A DNA stretch of 64,000 nucleotides, from positions 62,001-126,000 of the forward strand of contig NZ_JALIEB010000012.1 of the NCBI RefSeq assembly GCF_025755255.1, given 5' to 3'. Of this stretch, positions 17,448 through 25,415 are shown one piece after another. The position numbers and the translations under genes are program-made. How positions within the stretch are numbered: position 1 is the first letter of the stretch; each line of letters opens with the position of its first letter. Under the pieces are notes generated by a model, which was not told the DNA's origin, did not search any database, and was given only the letters and a program-made list of their open reading frames with translations. Source of the DNA: Roseobacter sinensis (lineage in GTDB: Bacteria > Pseudomonadota > Alphaproteobacteria > Rhodobacterales > Rhodobacteraceae).

Positions 17448-18811
17448 GGCACGTAGACCCCGAAGAGATAGTCGGGGAACCACAGCGCGATGCCGGGGAA
17501 CTGATACATCAGCACCATGGTGAGGATCACGATCCCGAGATACGGCATGATCCCACGGAAGATCTCCATCAGCTCGATCTGCTTCTTCAGGACGCCCTTG
17601 AGATAATAGGCCGACATGGCCATGGGCGGCGTCAGGAAGGAGGTCTGCAGGTTCAGAGCCACCAGCATCGCGAAGAAGTAGGGGTTCACGCCGAACACCT
17701 CCAGAAGCGGCAGGAAGATCGGTACGAAGATGATCAGGATCTCGGACCACTCCAGCGGCCAGCCCAGCAGGAAGATGATGACCTGCGCGAGGACGAGGAA
17801 CTGCCAGGGCTCGAGCGCCATGCCGCCCACCCAGTCGGCGATGATGTCGTGCCCACCGAGGTAGGAGAAGACGCTGGCAAAAGTCCACGACCCGACGAAA
17901 AGCCAGCAGACCATGGCGGTGGCCTTGGCGGTCAGGAACACGCTCTCTTTCAGCTTTGTCCAGGTCATCGAGCGGTAGAGCACCGCCAGTATCATGCCGC
18001 CGAGCGCGCCCATGGCGGCGGCTTCGGCAGGGGTTGCAAGCCCCCCAAGGATGGAGCCGAGCACCAGCGCGATCAACACCGTGAGCGGCACGAAGCTGAC
18101 CAGCAGGTTCCAGTAGATCTCGCGCGGGGGAGGGACGTCATCCATCTGCGGTTTGGGCGCGAGGGAGGGGGTAATCCAGACCCGGACGATCACGTAGACG
18201 ATATAGAGCCCAGCGAGCAGCAGCCCCGGGAATACGGCGGCCGCATAAAGCCGCAGGGGCGAGAGATCCGCGATGGCGGAGTAAACGATCAGCATGATCG
18301 ACGGCGGGATCAGGATGCCCAGCGTGCCGCCCGCACAGATCACGCCCGAGGCGAAGCTCTTGTTGTAGTTCGCATTCGCCATAGCCGGGAAGGCCAGCAG
18401 ACCCATCAGCGTCACCACAGCACCCACGATCCCCGAGGCCGTGGAGAACACCGCGCAGGTGAGCAGGGCCGCGATGGCGAGCGAGCCGGGCAGGTTGCGC
18501 GCAGCCTGATAGAGCGAGAAGAAGAGCTTGTCGACGATGTTCGCCCGCTCCACCACGTAGCCCATGAACAGAAACAGCGGGATCGCCACCAGCGTGGGGT
18601 TTTCCATCACCGAATAGGTGTTCTGGTTCAGCAGGTAGAAGATGTTGTTGTTGAAGATGTCGCTGAAACTCTCGACCGGCCCGCCCTGGTGGTAGGCGTA
18701 GTAGCCAAAGGCCACGCCCATGGCGAGCAGGGTGAATGCGATGGGAAAGCCCAGCAGGACCAGCAGGATGAAAAGGCCCAGCATCAGAAGGGCGACTTGG
18801 GGATCTGTCAT
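17444..18811 (-). CDS. TRAP transporter large permease (DctM)
   Basis: A 455-residue multi-helix permease of the TRAP family, with VAIPLFLFMGYVVERANI, the conserved AGGTLGILIPPSIMLIVYS and a C-terminal half with LVALNLQTSFLTPPMAMSAYY. Its length and the large central loop (ITPSLAPKPQMDDVPPPRE, about residue 212) fit the subfamily that pairs with TakP-like binding proteins. It lies in the operon binding protein - small permease - large permease - amidase - small membrane protein. Its stop overlaps the amidase GTG start. Confidence 0.92.
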   Translation of the reverse strand: MTDPQVALLMLGLFILLVLLGFPIAFTLLAMGVAFGYYAYHQGGPVESFSDIFNNNIFYLLNQNTYSVMENPTLVAIPLFLFMGYVVERANIVDKLFFSLYQAARNLPGSLAIAALLTCAVFSTASGIVGAVVTLMGLLAFPAMANANYNKSFASGVICAGGTLGILIPPSIMLIVYSAIADLSPLRLYAAAVFPGLLLAGLYIVYVIVRVWITPSLAPKPQMDDVPPPREIYWNLLVSFVPLTVLIALVLGSILGGLATPAEAAAMGALGGMILAVLYRSMTWTKLKESVFLTAKATAMVCWLFVGSWTFASVFSYLGGHDIIADWVGGMALEPWQFLVLAQVIIFLLGWPLEWSEILIIFVPIFLPLLEVFGVNPYFFAMLVALNLQTSFLTPPMAMSAYYLKGVLKKQIELMEIFRGIMPYLGIVILTMVLMYQFPGIALWFPDYLFGVYVP

Positions 18812-18841
18812 CTTGTCAACTTTCTTGAGGCGTCAGCGACG

Positions 18842-19432
18842 TCATTTCTCGCCAGGATGAATGGCGCGTATCTCGGCCAGATCCGCCTCGGAGAGCAGAT
18901 CTTCGGTCTCTTTCACGTCAGCAAGGCGTTCGGGCCAGACGCCGGTGCGCATCGCGCTGATGCAACGCACCAGTTCAGCGCTGCCCTGGATCAGGAGCAG
19001 TACACCCGCAACCGGGATCAGCGATTTGAAGAAGTAGATCTGGATGCTGGCGGGGCTGTTGAAGCTGACCTCCTTGTAGCGCCAGCTGTCCGAGGCAATC
19101 TCGTAGCCGTACCAGGCCAGCGCCAGCACGCCCGGGAAGAAGAAAAGAAAATAGAGCAGAAAATCCAGGCCCGCCTGCACCTTGACCGGCAGCAGGCGAT
19201 AGATGACGTCGGCCCGCACGTGCGTGTCCTGCGCCAGTGCATAGGCGCCGCACATCAGGAAGAGCGCACCATACATCTGGATCATCATGTCGAAGGCCCA
19301 GACTGTCGGCGCGTTGAGCACGTAGCGCACGAAGACCTCGTATGAGACCGAGAGCGTCAGGATCAGGATGCACCAGCCGAAGGCGCGCCCGACCCACAGG
19401 CTCAGCCCCTCGATGGAGTGAACGAATTTCAT
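18842..19432 (-). CDS. TRAP transporter small permease (DctQ)
   Basis: A 196-residue four-helix DctQ-type protein: helices near residues 12-33, 46-66, 88-112 and 130-152, with FVRYVLNAPTVWAFDMMIQM after the first. It contributes to the membrane unit of the second TRAP transporter. ATG 19432 (MKFVHS) follows GGGAAGAGACAAG; an upstream reading adding MPPASSQGRDK lacks such a site. It lies 30 bases from the large permease gene. Confidence 0.9.
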   Translation of the reverse strand: MKFVHSIEGLSLWVGRAFGWCILILTLSVSYEVFVRYVLNAPTVWAFDMMIQMYGALFLMCGAYALAQDTHVRADVIYRLLPVKVQAGLDFLLYFLFFFPGVLALAWYGYEIASDSWRYKEVSFNSPASIQIYFFKSLIPVAGVLLLIQGSAELVRCISAMRTGVWPERLADVKETEDLLSEADLAEIRAIHPGEK

Positions 19433-19481
19433 CTTGTCTCTTCCCTGTGACGACGCGGGCGGCATGGAGGCCGACCGGGAG

Positions 19482-19506
19482 ATCGGGCACCTCAGGGGTG
19501 CCCGAT
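19482..19506 (-). promoter_or_regulatory. Hairpin after the second TRAP binding-protein gene
   Basis: A perfect ten-base-pair stem, ATCGGGCACC with GGTGCCCGAT, around a five-base loop, 15 bases beyond the binding-protein stop on the minus strand. No T-run follows, so the permease genes can still be transcribed. Confidence 0.6.
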
Positions 19507-19521
19507 GTCGTGGTGATCAGG

Positions 19522-20616
19522 TCACCCGAAGTAGTGATTGTAGGCCAGCTTGTAGTCGGGCTGGTTCAGGTTGAGATAGTTCATCACGTTCTTCGCATAG
19601 GCCTTCTGCGATTCCATGACTTTGGCGAAGAAGGGATCATCTTCCGCGATGCGGTTCGCAACCACATCCCAGGCTTCGAGCTGGGCCGCCATCACCGAAT
19701 CCGGCGTGCGGTAGACGTTCACGCCATCCTGCTCCTGAAGCTTGATCAGGTCATCCGAATAGCGCTTGGTGTTGCCCCAGTAGAAGCCGGAGTTTTCAGC
19801 CATCGACGCGTTGCTGATGATCGCCTTGTGCTCGTCGCTGAGCGCGTTGAACTTATCCTTGTTGAAGGTGACCTCGAAGAACTCCTGGCTCTGGTGATAG
19901 GAGGCCAGGTGATAATGCTTGGAGACGTCCTGCATCCCGAAGTCGCGGTCGGAGGTCGGGTTGTTGAACTCCGCCGCATCGATCAGGCCGGATTTCATTG
20001 CAGGCTGGATCTCACCGCCCGGCAGCTGCACCACCGACATGCCCATCTCAAGCAGCACGTCCGCAGCCAGACCCACGGTGCGGTACTTCAGACCGTTCAT
20101 CTGGCTGGCGTCGGTGATCTGCTCGTTGAACCAGCCCAGCGGCTGCGCGGGCATCGGCGAGTTGAAGAACGACACCACGTTCAGGCGCAGGTTGTCCATC
20201 AGCTCGTTGAAAAGCTCGAGACCGCCACCGGCGTAGACCCAGCCCAGCACTTCCTGGCTCGACCAGCCAAAGCAGGGGCCGGTCCCGAAAAGCGAAGCCG
20301 CTTTCGATTTACCGTACCAATACGCGGGCACGTAATGCGCTGCGTCGAGCACGCCCCGGTGGACCGCATCCTGCATCTGGCTGGTCTTCACCACCGCGTC
20401 GACCGACAGAACCTCGATGGTCAGCGAGCCGCCGCTCATCTCATTGACGCGCGCCGCAAAGGACTGGGCATTTTCAAGGAAAATGCCGCCGCCCCAGGCC
20501 GCCTGCATCTTCAGCGTGGTGCCGGCATCCTGTGCAATGGCGGGTGCGGCAAGTGCCGCTGCACCAGCAACGGCCGAGCCGCGCAGGAATTTTCTGCGAT
20601 TGAGTGTATCTGTCAT
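19522..20616 (-). CDS. TRAP transporter substrate-binding protein, Tat-exported, TakP-like
   Basis: A 364-residue periplasmic binding protein with a twin-arginine leader (NRRKFLRGSAVAGAAALAAP, Arg7-Arg8) and cleavage near AIAQ. Features such as LPGGEIQPAMKSGLIDAAEF, GLKYRTVGLAADVL and SKAASLFGTGPCFG resemble the TakP / lactate-binding branch, whose members bind 2-oxo or hydroxy acids with a metal ion. I infer a carboxylate ligand but not its identity. It is the first gene of the TRAP-amidase operon and faces away from the adjacent beta-hydroxyaspartate cycle genes, whose substrate (glyoxylate/glycolate) is an attractive but unproven candidate. Confidence 0.88.
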   Translation of the reverse strand: MTDTLNRRKFLRGSAVAGAAALAAPAIAQDAGTTLKMQAAWGGGIFLENAQSFAARVNEMSGGSLTIEVLSVDAVVKTSQMQDAVHRGVLDAAHYVPAYWYGKSKAASLFGTGPCFGWSSQEVLGWVYAGGGLELFNELMDNLRLNVVSFFNSPMPAQPLGWFNEQITDASQMNGLKYRTVGLAADVLLEMGMSVVQLPGGEIQPAMKSGLIDAAEFNNPTSDRDFGMQDVSKHYHLASYHQSQEFFEVTFNKDKFNALSDEHKAIISNASMAENSGFYWGNTKRYSDDLIKLQEQDGVNVYRTPDSVMAAQLEAWDVVANRIAEDDPFFAKVMESQKAYAKNVMNYLNLNQPDYKLAYNHYFG

Positions 20617-20912
20617 GTTTCCTCCCTAGGTCCGGGTCAGCGACCCGTATCAGATATGAGCGTTGCGCTCGGTCTCAGTGTAACTCTCGAAGAACTGTGC
20701 CGGTTTTGCTCTGTTTTATCAGCGCGACGCTCCTCGGTCGCACCGTGACACTTATCCTTCCCATTTACCCGTTGTGAACTAGATCAGCAATGTCGCGCGG
20801 CAAGAAAACGGCCCGAAAACAAACTGTTAGTTCAACTCATGGGTGAATCTACCTCCGTAGTTGCGGTTTTTGGTCTGAACCCTCCATGTCTTGAGCGTGC
20901 GTGTATGTCCGG
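20617..20912. promoter_or_regulatory. Promoter region of the TRAP-amidase operon
   Basis: 296 bases between the TRAP binding-protein start and the end of bhcR, both on the minus strand. It must hold the TRAP promoter. Two inverted half-sites, TGAACTA at 20775 and TAGTTCA at 20828, are separated by 46 bases and could be operator halves. I found no convincing -10/-35 pair and no terminator for bhcR. Confidence 0.4.
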
Positions 20913-21782
20913 TCAGGCCGCATCGTGGTCTGGCGGGTCGTCTTGGCGATCCGACCCTGCCATGTGATCAGGGAATCGGCCGCCGATCAACTGGGTAATC
21001 TGGCGGGCGGCGTCGGCGACGGTTGCGCCCAGCTCCGGCACCCGATGCGTATCGAATCGCGTGCTGGGCCCCGAGATCGAGACGCCGGCGCAGGGGTCGC
21101 GGTACTCATCGTAGATCACGCTACCGATACAGGACATGCCCGCGTAGCGCTCCTCCCGGTCGAAAGACCAGCCGCGCTCGCGCGTCGTCGCGAGATCCGC
21201 AAAGAACGCGTCGGGCGTGGTCAGTGTGTTGTCGGTGAAGCTGGTGAGACCGGATGACAGAAGCATTTTCCGCACCTCCGCCTCGGGCAGGGCGGAGAGA
21301 ATGGCCTTTCCCGTGCCGGAGGCGTGCATGGAGGTGCGCGTGCCTCGCGCGAAAAAGGCGCGAATCGGATTGTTCGATTCGATCTGGGCCACGAAGACCA
21401 CCTCGGCCCCGTCGGCGATGGCGAGATTGGCGGTCTCGCCTGTCCGCTCCATCAACTGCCGCATGATCGGCCGGCTTACGGCGCTCAGCCCGGTTCTGTT
21501 CAGAAACGACACGCCCGTACGATAGGCCTCGATGCCGATCACCCAATCCTGCCGCTCGTCGTCGAAAGCGACAAAGCCGTGTTTTTGCAGCGTTGTCAGG
21601 ATGCGGTGGGTGGTGGCCGTCGGCACCCCGAGCGACAGGGACAGGTCCGTCAGGGTCGCACGCTCTGCCTTGGAGACGGCCGTCAGGATACCAAGCGCGC
21701 GGTCCAGCGACTGCAAGGTCCCTGCCGAACTTTCTCGAAACTGCGATTTCGGGCGCCCGCGCTGGCGCTTTTGCGGTGTCAT
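20913..21782 (-). CDS. bhcR: IclR-family regulator of the beta-hydroxyaspartate cycle
   Basis: A 289-residue IclR regulator: N-terminal winged helix (LDRALGILTAVSKAERATLTD and VPTATTHRILTTLQ, about residues 25-70) and a C-terminal effector domain (FLNRTGLSAVSRPIM, GTGKAILSALPEAEV, SCIGSVIYDEYRDPCAGVS). It is divergent from bhcABCD, matching the Paracoccus denitrificans locus where BhcR senses glyoxylate and controls the cycle. The chosen ATG 21782 gives MTPQKRQRGRPKSQF, a basic extension common in this branch. A TTG at 21845 is possible but would run into the AT-rich operator region. Confidence 0.88.
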   Translation of the reverse strand: MTPQKRQRGRPKSQFRESSAGTLQSLDRALGILTAVSKAERATLTDLSLSLGVPTATTHRILTTLQKHGFVAFDDERQDWVIGIEAYRTGVSFLNRTGLSAVSRPIMRQLMERTGETANLAIADGAEVVFVAQIESNNPIRAFFARGTRTSMHASGTGKAILSALPEAEVRKMLLSSGLTSFTDNTLTTPDAFFADLATTRERGWSFDREERYAGMSCIGSVIYDEYRDPCAGVSISGPSTRFDTHRVPELGATVADAARQITQLIGGRFPDHMAGSDRQDDPPDHDAA

Positions 21783-21926
21783 CGGTGTGGCCGGTCCAAA
21801 TCCAACTCTCACTGATAGCGTGACACTGGTGGAAAATAATTTCAATAGATTTCTTCAAAAGGAAATGGAAAACAAAAAAGCCATTAAAAACATATAGAAA
21901 AATAATATCTCTAAAAAATGAAAAAC

Positions 21927-21967
21927 TTTTTCGAGAAAATTGCAAATGCCGCTCTACTTGCTATTGT
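21927..21967 (+). promoter_or_regulatory. Putative bhcA promoter with overlapping inverted repeat
   Basis: TTGCAA at 21940 and TATTGT at 21962 have 16-base spacing and sit 26 bases before the bhcA start. The near-palindrome TTTTTCGAGAAAA at 21927-21939 abuts the -35 element and is a good candidate BhcR site. The surrounding stretch 21830-21950 is strikingly AT-rich for this genome. Confidence 0.5.
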
Positions 21968-21992
21968 ACGGCTGGCAGAGGAGGAGAGCGCC

Positions 21993-23183
21993 ATGTCAGA
22001 TCAGAATCCCGTGTTCATTCCCGGACCCACAAATATTCCCGACCGGCTTCGCGCGGCGATGCACATGCAGACCCGTGATCACCGCGCGCCGGACTTCGTA
22101 GAGACCTTCGCCCCCGTGCTGGAGGACACGAAGGCCGTGTTCGGCACGAAGGACGGCAAGATCATCACCTTTCCGGCCAGCGGAACGGGCGGATGGGAGG
22201 CCGCGGTCTGCAACACCCTGAGCCCCGGCGACAAGGTGCTTGTGGCGCGGTATGGCATGTTCAGCCACCGCTGGATCGACCTCTGCGAACGCCATGGGCT
22301 TGACGTGCAGGTGATCGACTGTGCCTGGGGTGCCGGTGCGCCTGCCGACCGCTTCGAGGCGGAACTGACCGCCGACGCGGCTCACGCGATCAAGGCGGTG
22401 CTCGTGACCCACAACGAAACTGCAACGGGCGTGACCTCCGACATCGGCGCCGTCCGTGCCGCGATGGATGCGGCGGGGCACCCGGCGATGATGTTCGTGG
22501 ACTGCGTGAGCTCACTGGCCTCGATCGAATTCAAGATGGACGCCTGGGGCGTCGACATCGCCGTGTCGGGGTCGCAGAAAGGCTTCATGCTGGCGACCGG
22601 GATGGCCATCCTCGCTGTCAGCCCCAAAGCGCTCGCGGCGATGGAGACGGCACAGCTGCCGCGCACCTTCTTCGATTTTCGCGACATGTTGCAGGCAAAT
22701 GCCTCGGGTGGCTTTCCCTACACGCCGCCGCTCCAGCTGATCTACGGGCTCCGCGAGAGCTTGAAGATGCTGATGGAAGAAGGGCTCGAGAATGTCTACG
22801 CGCGGCACTTCCGGCTCGCCGAGGGCGTCCGCCGTGCCGTGGATGCCTGGGGCCTCAAGCTGGTGGCGGAACACCCGGAGCTTTACTCCGACACGGTGAG
22901 TGCGATCTATGTGCCCGAAGGGTTTGACAGCAATGCGCTGACCGATCAGGCGTTCAACGCCTATGGGGTATCCTTCGGGATCGGGCTGGGCCAGATGAAC
23001 GGAAAGGCCTTCCGCATCGGCCACCTGGGCAGTCTGACCGATGTGATGGTCTTGTCCGGCCTCGCCACCATTGAAATGGCGATGGCAGATCTCGACTATC
23101 CGATCGAGCTGGGCAGTGGCGTTGCGGCTGCGCAGGACTACTATCGGCAGAACCGCACTGCTCTGATCAAATCCGCAGCATGA
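21993..23183 (+). CDS. bhcA: Aspartate-glyoxylate aminotransferase
   Basis: A 396-residue class V aminotransferase. It makes glycine from glyoxylate with aspartate as amino donor, giving oxaloacetate, the first step of the beta-hydroxyaspartate cycle. The N-terminus FIPGPTNIPDRLRAAMHMQT is typical of alanine-glyoxylate-type transaminases; the PLP lysine is Lys196 in SGSQKGFML, and EVTP-like sites appear as NETATGVTSD near residue 140. ATG 21993 follows GAGGAGAG at a good distance; the reading frame upstream is AT-rich leader. It is first in a four-gene run with 10-75 base gaps, in the same order as in Paracoccus denitrificans. Confidence 0.94.
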   Translation: MSDQNPVFIPGPTNIPDRLRAAMHMQTRDHRAPDFVETFAPVLEDTKAVFGTKDGKIITFPASGTGGWEAAVCNTLSPGDKVLVARYGMFSHRWIDLCERHGLDVQVIDCAWGAGAPADRFEAELTADAAHAIKAVLVTHNETATGVTSDIGAVRAAMDAAGHPAMMFVDCVSSLASIEFKMDAWGVDIAVSGSQKGFMLATGMAILAVSPKALAAMETAQLPRTFFDFRDMLQANASGGFPYTPPLQLIYGLRESLKMLMEEGLENVYARHFRLAEGVRRAVDAWGLKLVAEHPELYSDTVSAIYVPEGFDSNALTDQAFNAYGVSFGIGLGQMNGKAFRIGHLGSLTDVMVLSGLATIEMAMADLDYPIELGSGVAAAQDYYRQNRTALIKSAA

Positions 23184-23193
23184 GAGGACGCAA

Positions 23194-24165
23194 ATGCTGG
23201 ACACATTGACAGGCCCTGATCTCACGATCGACCACGTCTACGCGGCGCACGACCGGATCAAGCCTTACATCCATCGCACGCCTGTGCTGACCTCGAGCTA
23301 CTTCAACGCGTTGACCGGCGCGGAGTTGTTCTTCAAATGCGAAAATTTCCAGAAGGCCGGTGCGTTCAAGGTGCGCGGCGCGTCGAATGCCGTCTTCGGG
23401 CTGAGCGATGCGATGGCGGAGAAGGGTGTGGCCACACATTCGTCGGGCAACCACGCCTTGTCACTCAGCTATGCGGCGGGACGGCGCGGGATCCCCTGCC
23501 ATGTGGTCATGCCTCGCACCGCGCCCGAAGCCAAGAAGGCGGCTGTGCGCGGCTACGGTGGGATCATCACCGAATGCGACCCCTCGACCACCAGCCGCGA
23601 GGCGGTCTTCGCCGAGGTGCAGGAGGCGACCGGCGCGGAGTTCGTGCACCCCTACAACGACCCGCGCGTCATAGCGGGGCAGGCGACCTGTTCGCTGGAG
23701 ATGCTGGAGCAGGTCGAGAATATGGACGCGGTGATCGCGCCCATCGGTGGCGGCGGTATGATCTCGGGGACCTGTCTGACGCTGTCGAACCTCGCGCCGA
23801 AGATGGAGATCTACGCCGCCGAGCCCGATCAGGCTGACGATGCGGCACGCTCCTTCCGGGCGGGCCATATCATCGCCGACGATGCGCCGGTGACCGTGGC
23901 CGACGGGCTCAAGGTGCCGCTGAAGGAGAACACCTGGCACTTCGTCTCCAGCTTCGTGACCGATGTGCTGACGGCCAGCGAACAGGAGATCATCGATGCG
24001 ATGAAGCTAACCTGGGAGCGGATGAAAATCGTGATGGAGCCGAGCTGTGCTGTGCCAATGGCGACGATCTTGCGCAACCCGGAGGTGTTCCGGGGCAAGC
24101 GCGTAGGTGTCATCATCACCGGCGGCAATGTGGATTTGGACAAACTGCCCTGGATCGAGGGCTAA
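23194..24165 (+). CDS. bhcB: Erythro-beta-hydroxyaspartate dehydratase
   Basis: A 323-residue fold-type II PLP enzyme of the serine racemase / threonine dehydratase group. In the cycle it dehydrates erythro-3-hydroxyaspartate to iminosuccinate. The PLP lysine is Lys59 in KAGAFKVRGASN, the substrate loop is HSSGNHALSLSYAA (about residue 80) and the phosphate-binding glycine loop is APIGGGGMISG (about 183). It has no regulatory ACT domain, as expected for this subgroup. Position between bhcA and bhcC, ten bases after bhcA, fixes the assignment; in isolation it could be read as a threonine dehydratase. Confidence 0.92.
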   Translation: MLDTLTGPDLTIDHVYAAHDRIKPYIHRTPVLTSSYFNALTGAELFFKCENFQKAGAFKVRGASNAVFGLSDAMAEKGVATHSSGNHALSLSYAAGRRGIPCHVVMPRTAPEAKKAAVRGYGGIITECDPSTTSREAVFAEVQEATGAEFVHPYNDPRVIAGQATCSLEMLEQVENMDAVIAPIGGGGMISGTCLTLSNLAPKMEIYAAEPDQADDAARSFRAGHIIADDAPVTVADGLKVPLKENTWHFVSSFVTDVLTASEQEIIDAMKLTWERMKIVMEPSCAVPMATILRNPEVFRGKRVGVIITGGNVDLDKLPWIEG

Positions 24166-24176
24166 GGAGAGCGGAT

Positions 24177-25340
24177 ATGAACAAGCAAGTGAAATTCGAA
24201 GACTATGAAGTCGGTTACGACATTCCCGCGGCCATCGGGATGGACGAGGCCGAGATCCAGACGCCTTGCCTGGTGCTCGACCTCGACGCGCTGGAGCGCA
24301 ACATCAAGAAGATGGGGGATTGGGCCAAGGCCCACGGTATGCGGCACCGGGTGCACGGCAAGATGCACAAATCGGTCGATGTGGCCTTGTTGCAGGAGAA
24401 GCTGGGCGGCAGCTGCGGTGTGTGCTGCCAGAAGGTCTCGGAAGCCGAAGTCTTTGCCCGCGGCGGCATCAAGGACGTGCTGGTTTCGAACCAGGTGCGC
24501 CAGCCCGCAAAGATCGACCGGCTGGCCCGGTTGCCGAAGTTGGGCGCCCGCACGATCTGCTGTGTCGATGATATCGAAAATGTTGCGGACCTGTCAGAGG
24601 CCGCCACGCGCCATGGAACTCAGATCGAATGCCTGGTCGAGATCGATTGCGGCGCGGGCCGCTGCGGCGTGACGACGACGCCCGAGGTGGTTGAGATTGC
24701 CAAGGCCATCGACGCGGCGGAGGGGCTCAAGTTCGCTGGTATCCAGGCCTATCAGGGTGCGATGCAGCACCTCGACAGCTATGACGCGCGCAAGGAAAAG
24801 ATCGACGTGGCCGTCGCCATGGTCCGCGACGCGGTCGATGCGCTCAAGGCCGAAGGGCTGGAGTGTGACATCGTCGGCGGCGGCGGCACCGGTTCCTACT
24901 ATTTCGAGGGCAATTCAGGCGTTTACAACGAGTTGCAATGCGGCTCTTACGCCTTCATGGACGCAGACTACGGCCGCATCCTCGACAAAGACGGCAATCG
25001 CATCGACCAGGGTGAGTGGGAGAATGCGCTGTTCATCCTGACCTCGGTCATGAGCCACGCCAAGGCCGACAAGGCCATCGTCGACGCCGGGCTGAAGGCA
25101 CAGTCGGTCGACAGCGGCTTGCCGGTCATTTTCGGGCGCACGGATGTGGAATACGTCAAGTGTTCGGACGAACATGGTGTCGTGGCCGACCCCGACGGCG
25201 TGTTGAAGGTGAATGATAAGCTGAAGCTGGTGCCCGGGCATTGTGACCCCACCTGCAACGTGCACGACTGGTATGTGGGTGTGCGCGGCGGCAAGGTCGA
25301 AACGCTCTGGCCCGTCTCGGCGCGCGGCAAGGCCTACTAA
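24177..25340 (+). CDS. bhcC: Beta-hydroxyaspartate aldolase
   Basis: A 387-residue fold-type III PLP enzyme of the D-threonine aldolase family, which condenses glycine and glyoxylate to erythro-3-hydroxyaspartate. The N-terminal alanine-racemase-like barrel carries the PLP lysine in HGKMHKS (Lys62). The C-terminal segment VPGHCDPTCNVHDWY has the His and Cys pair that binds the divalent metal in this family. It begins 11 bases after bhcB. The match in length, order and neighbours to the Paracoccus bhc locus makes the cycle assignment strong. Confidence 0.93.
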   Translation: MNKQVKFEDYEVGYDIPAAIGMDEAEIQTPCLVLDLDALERNIKKMGDWAKAHGMRHRVHGKMHKSVDVALLQEKLGGSCGVCCQKVSEAEVFARGGIKDVLVSNQVRQPAKIDRLARLPKLGARTICCVDDIENVADLSEAATRHGTQIECLVEIDCGAGRCGVTTTPEVVEIAKAIDAAEGLKFAGIQAYQGAMQHLDSYDARKEKIDVAVAMVRDAVDALKAEGLECDIVGGGGTGSYYFEGNSGVYNELQCGSYAFMDADYGRILDKDGNRIDQGEWENALFILTSVMSHAKADKAIVDAGLKAQSVDSGLPVIFGRTDVEYVKCSDEHGVVADPDGVLKVNDKLKLVPGHCDPTCNVHDWYVGVRGGKVETLWPVSARGKAY

Positions 25341-25355
25341 GTCAAAAGATCCCTT

Positions 25356-25383
25356 GCGCGCGCCCGTGCCTCGCGGCGCGCGC
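25356..25383 (+). promoter_or_regulatory. Hairpin between bhcC and bhcD
   Basis: A perfect nine-base-pair stem, GCGCGCGCC with GGCGCGCGC, around a ten-base loop in the only long gap (75 bases) of the bhc operon. Without a T-run it may tune bhcD level or mark an RNA-processing point. Confidence 0.55.
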
Positions 25384-25415
25384 CTTCTCAAATTCTGGAA
25401 AGACTGGACAACCCG

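Noticed and set aside
17849-20748. Two long plus-strand frames (498 and 468 codons) opposite the TRAP genes
   Set aside because: Antisense shadows of DctM, DctQ and DctP; no start signals or family features.
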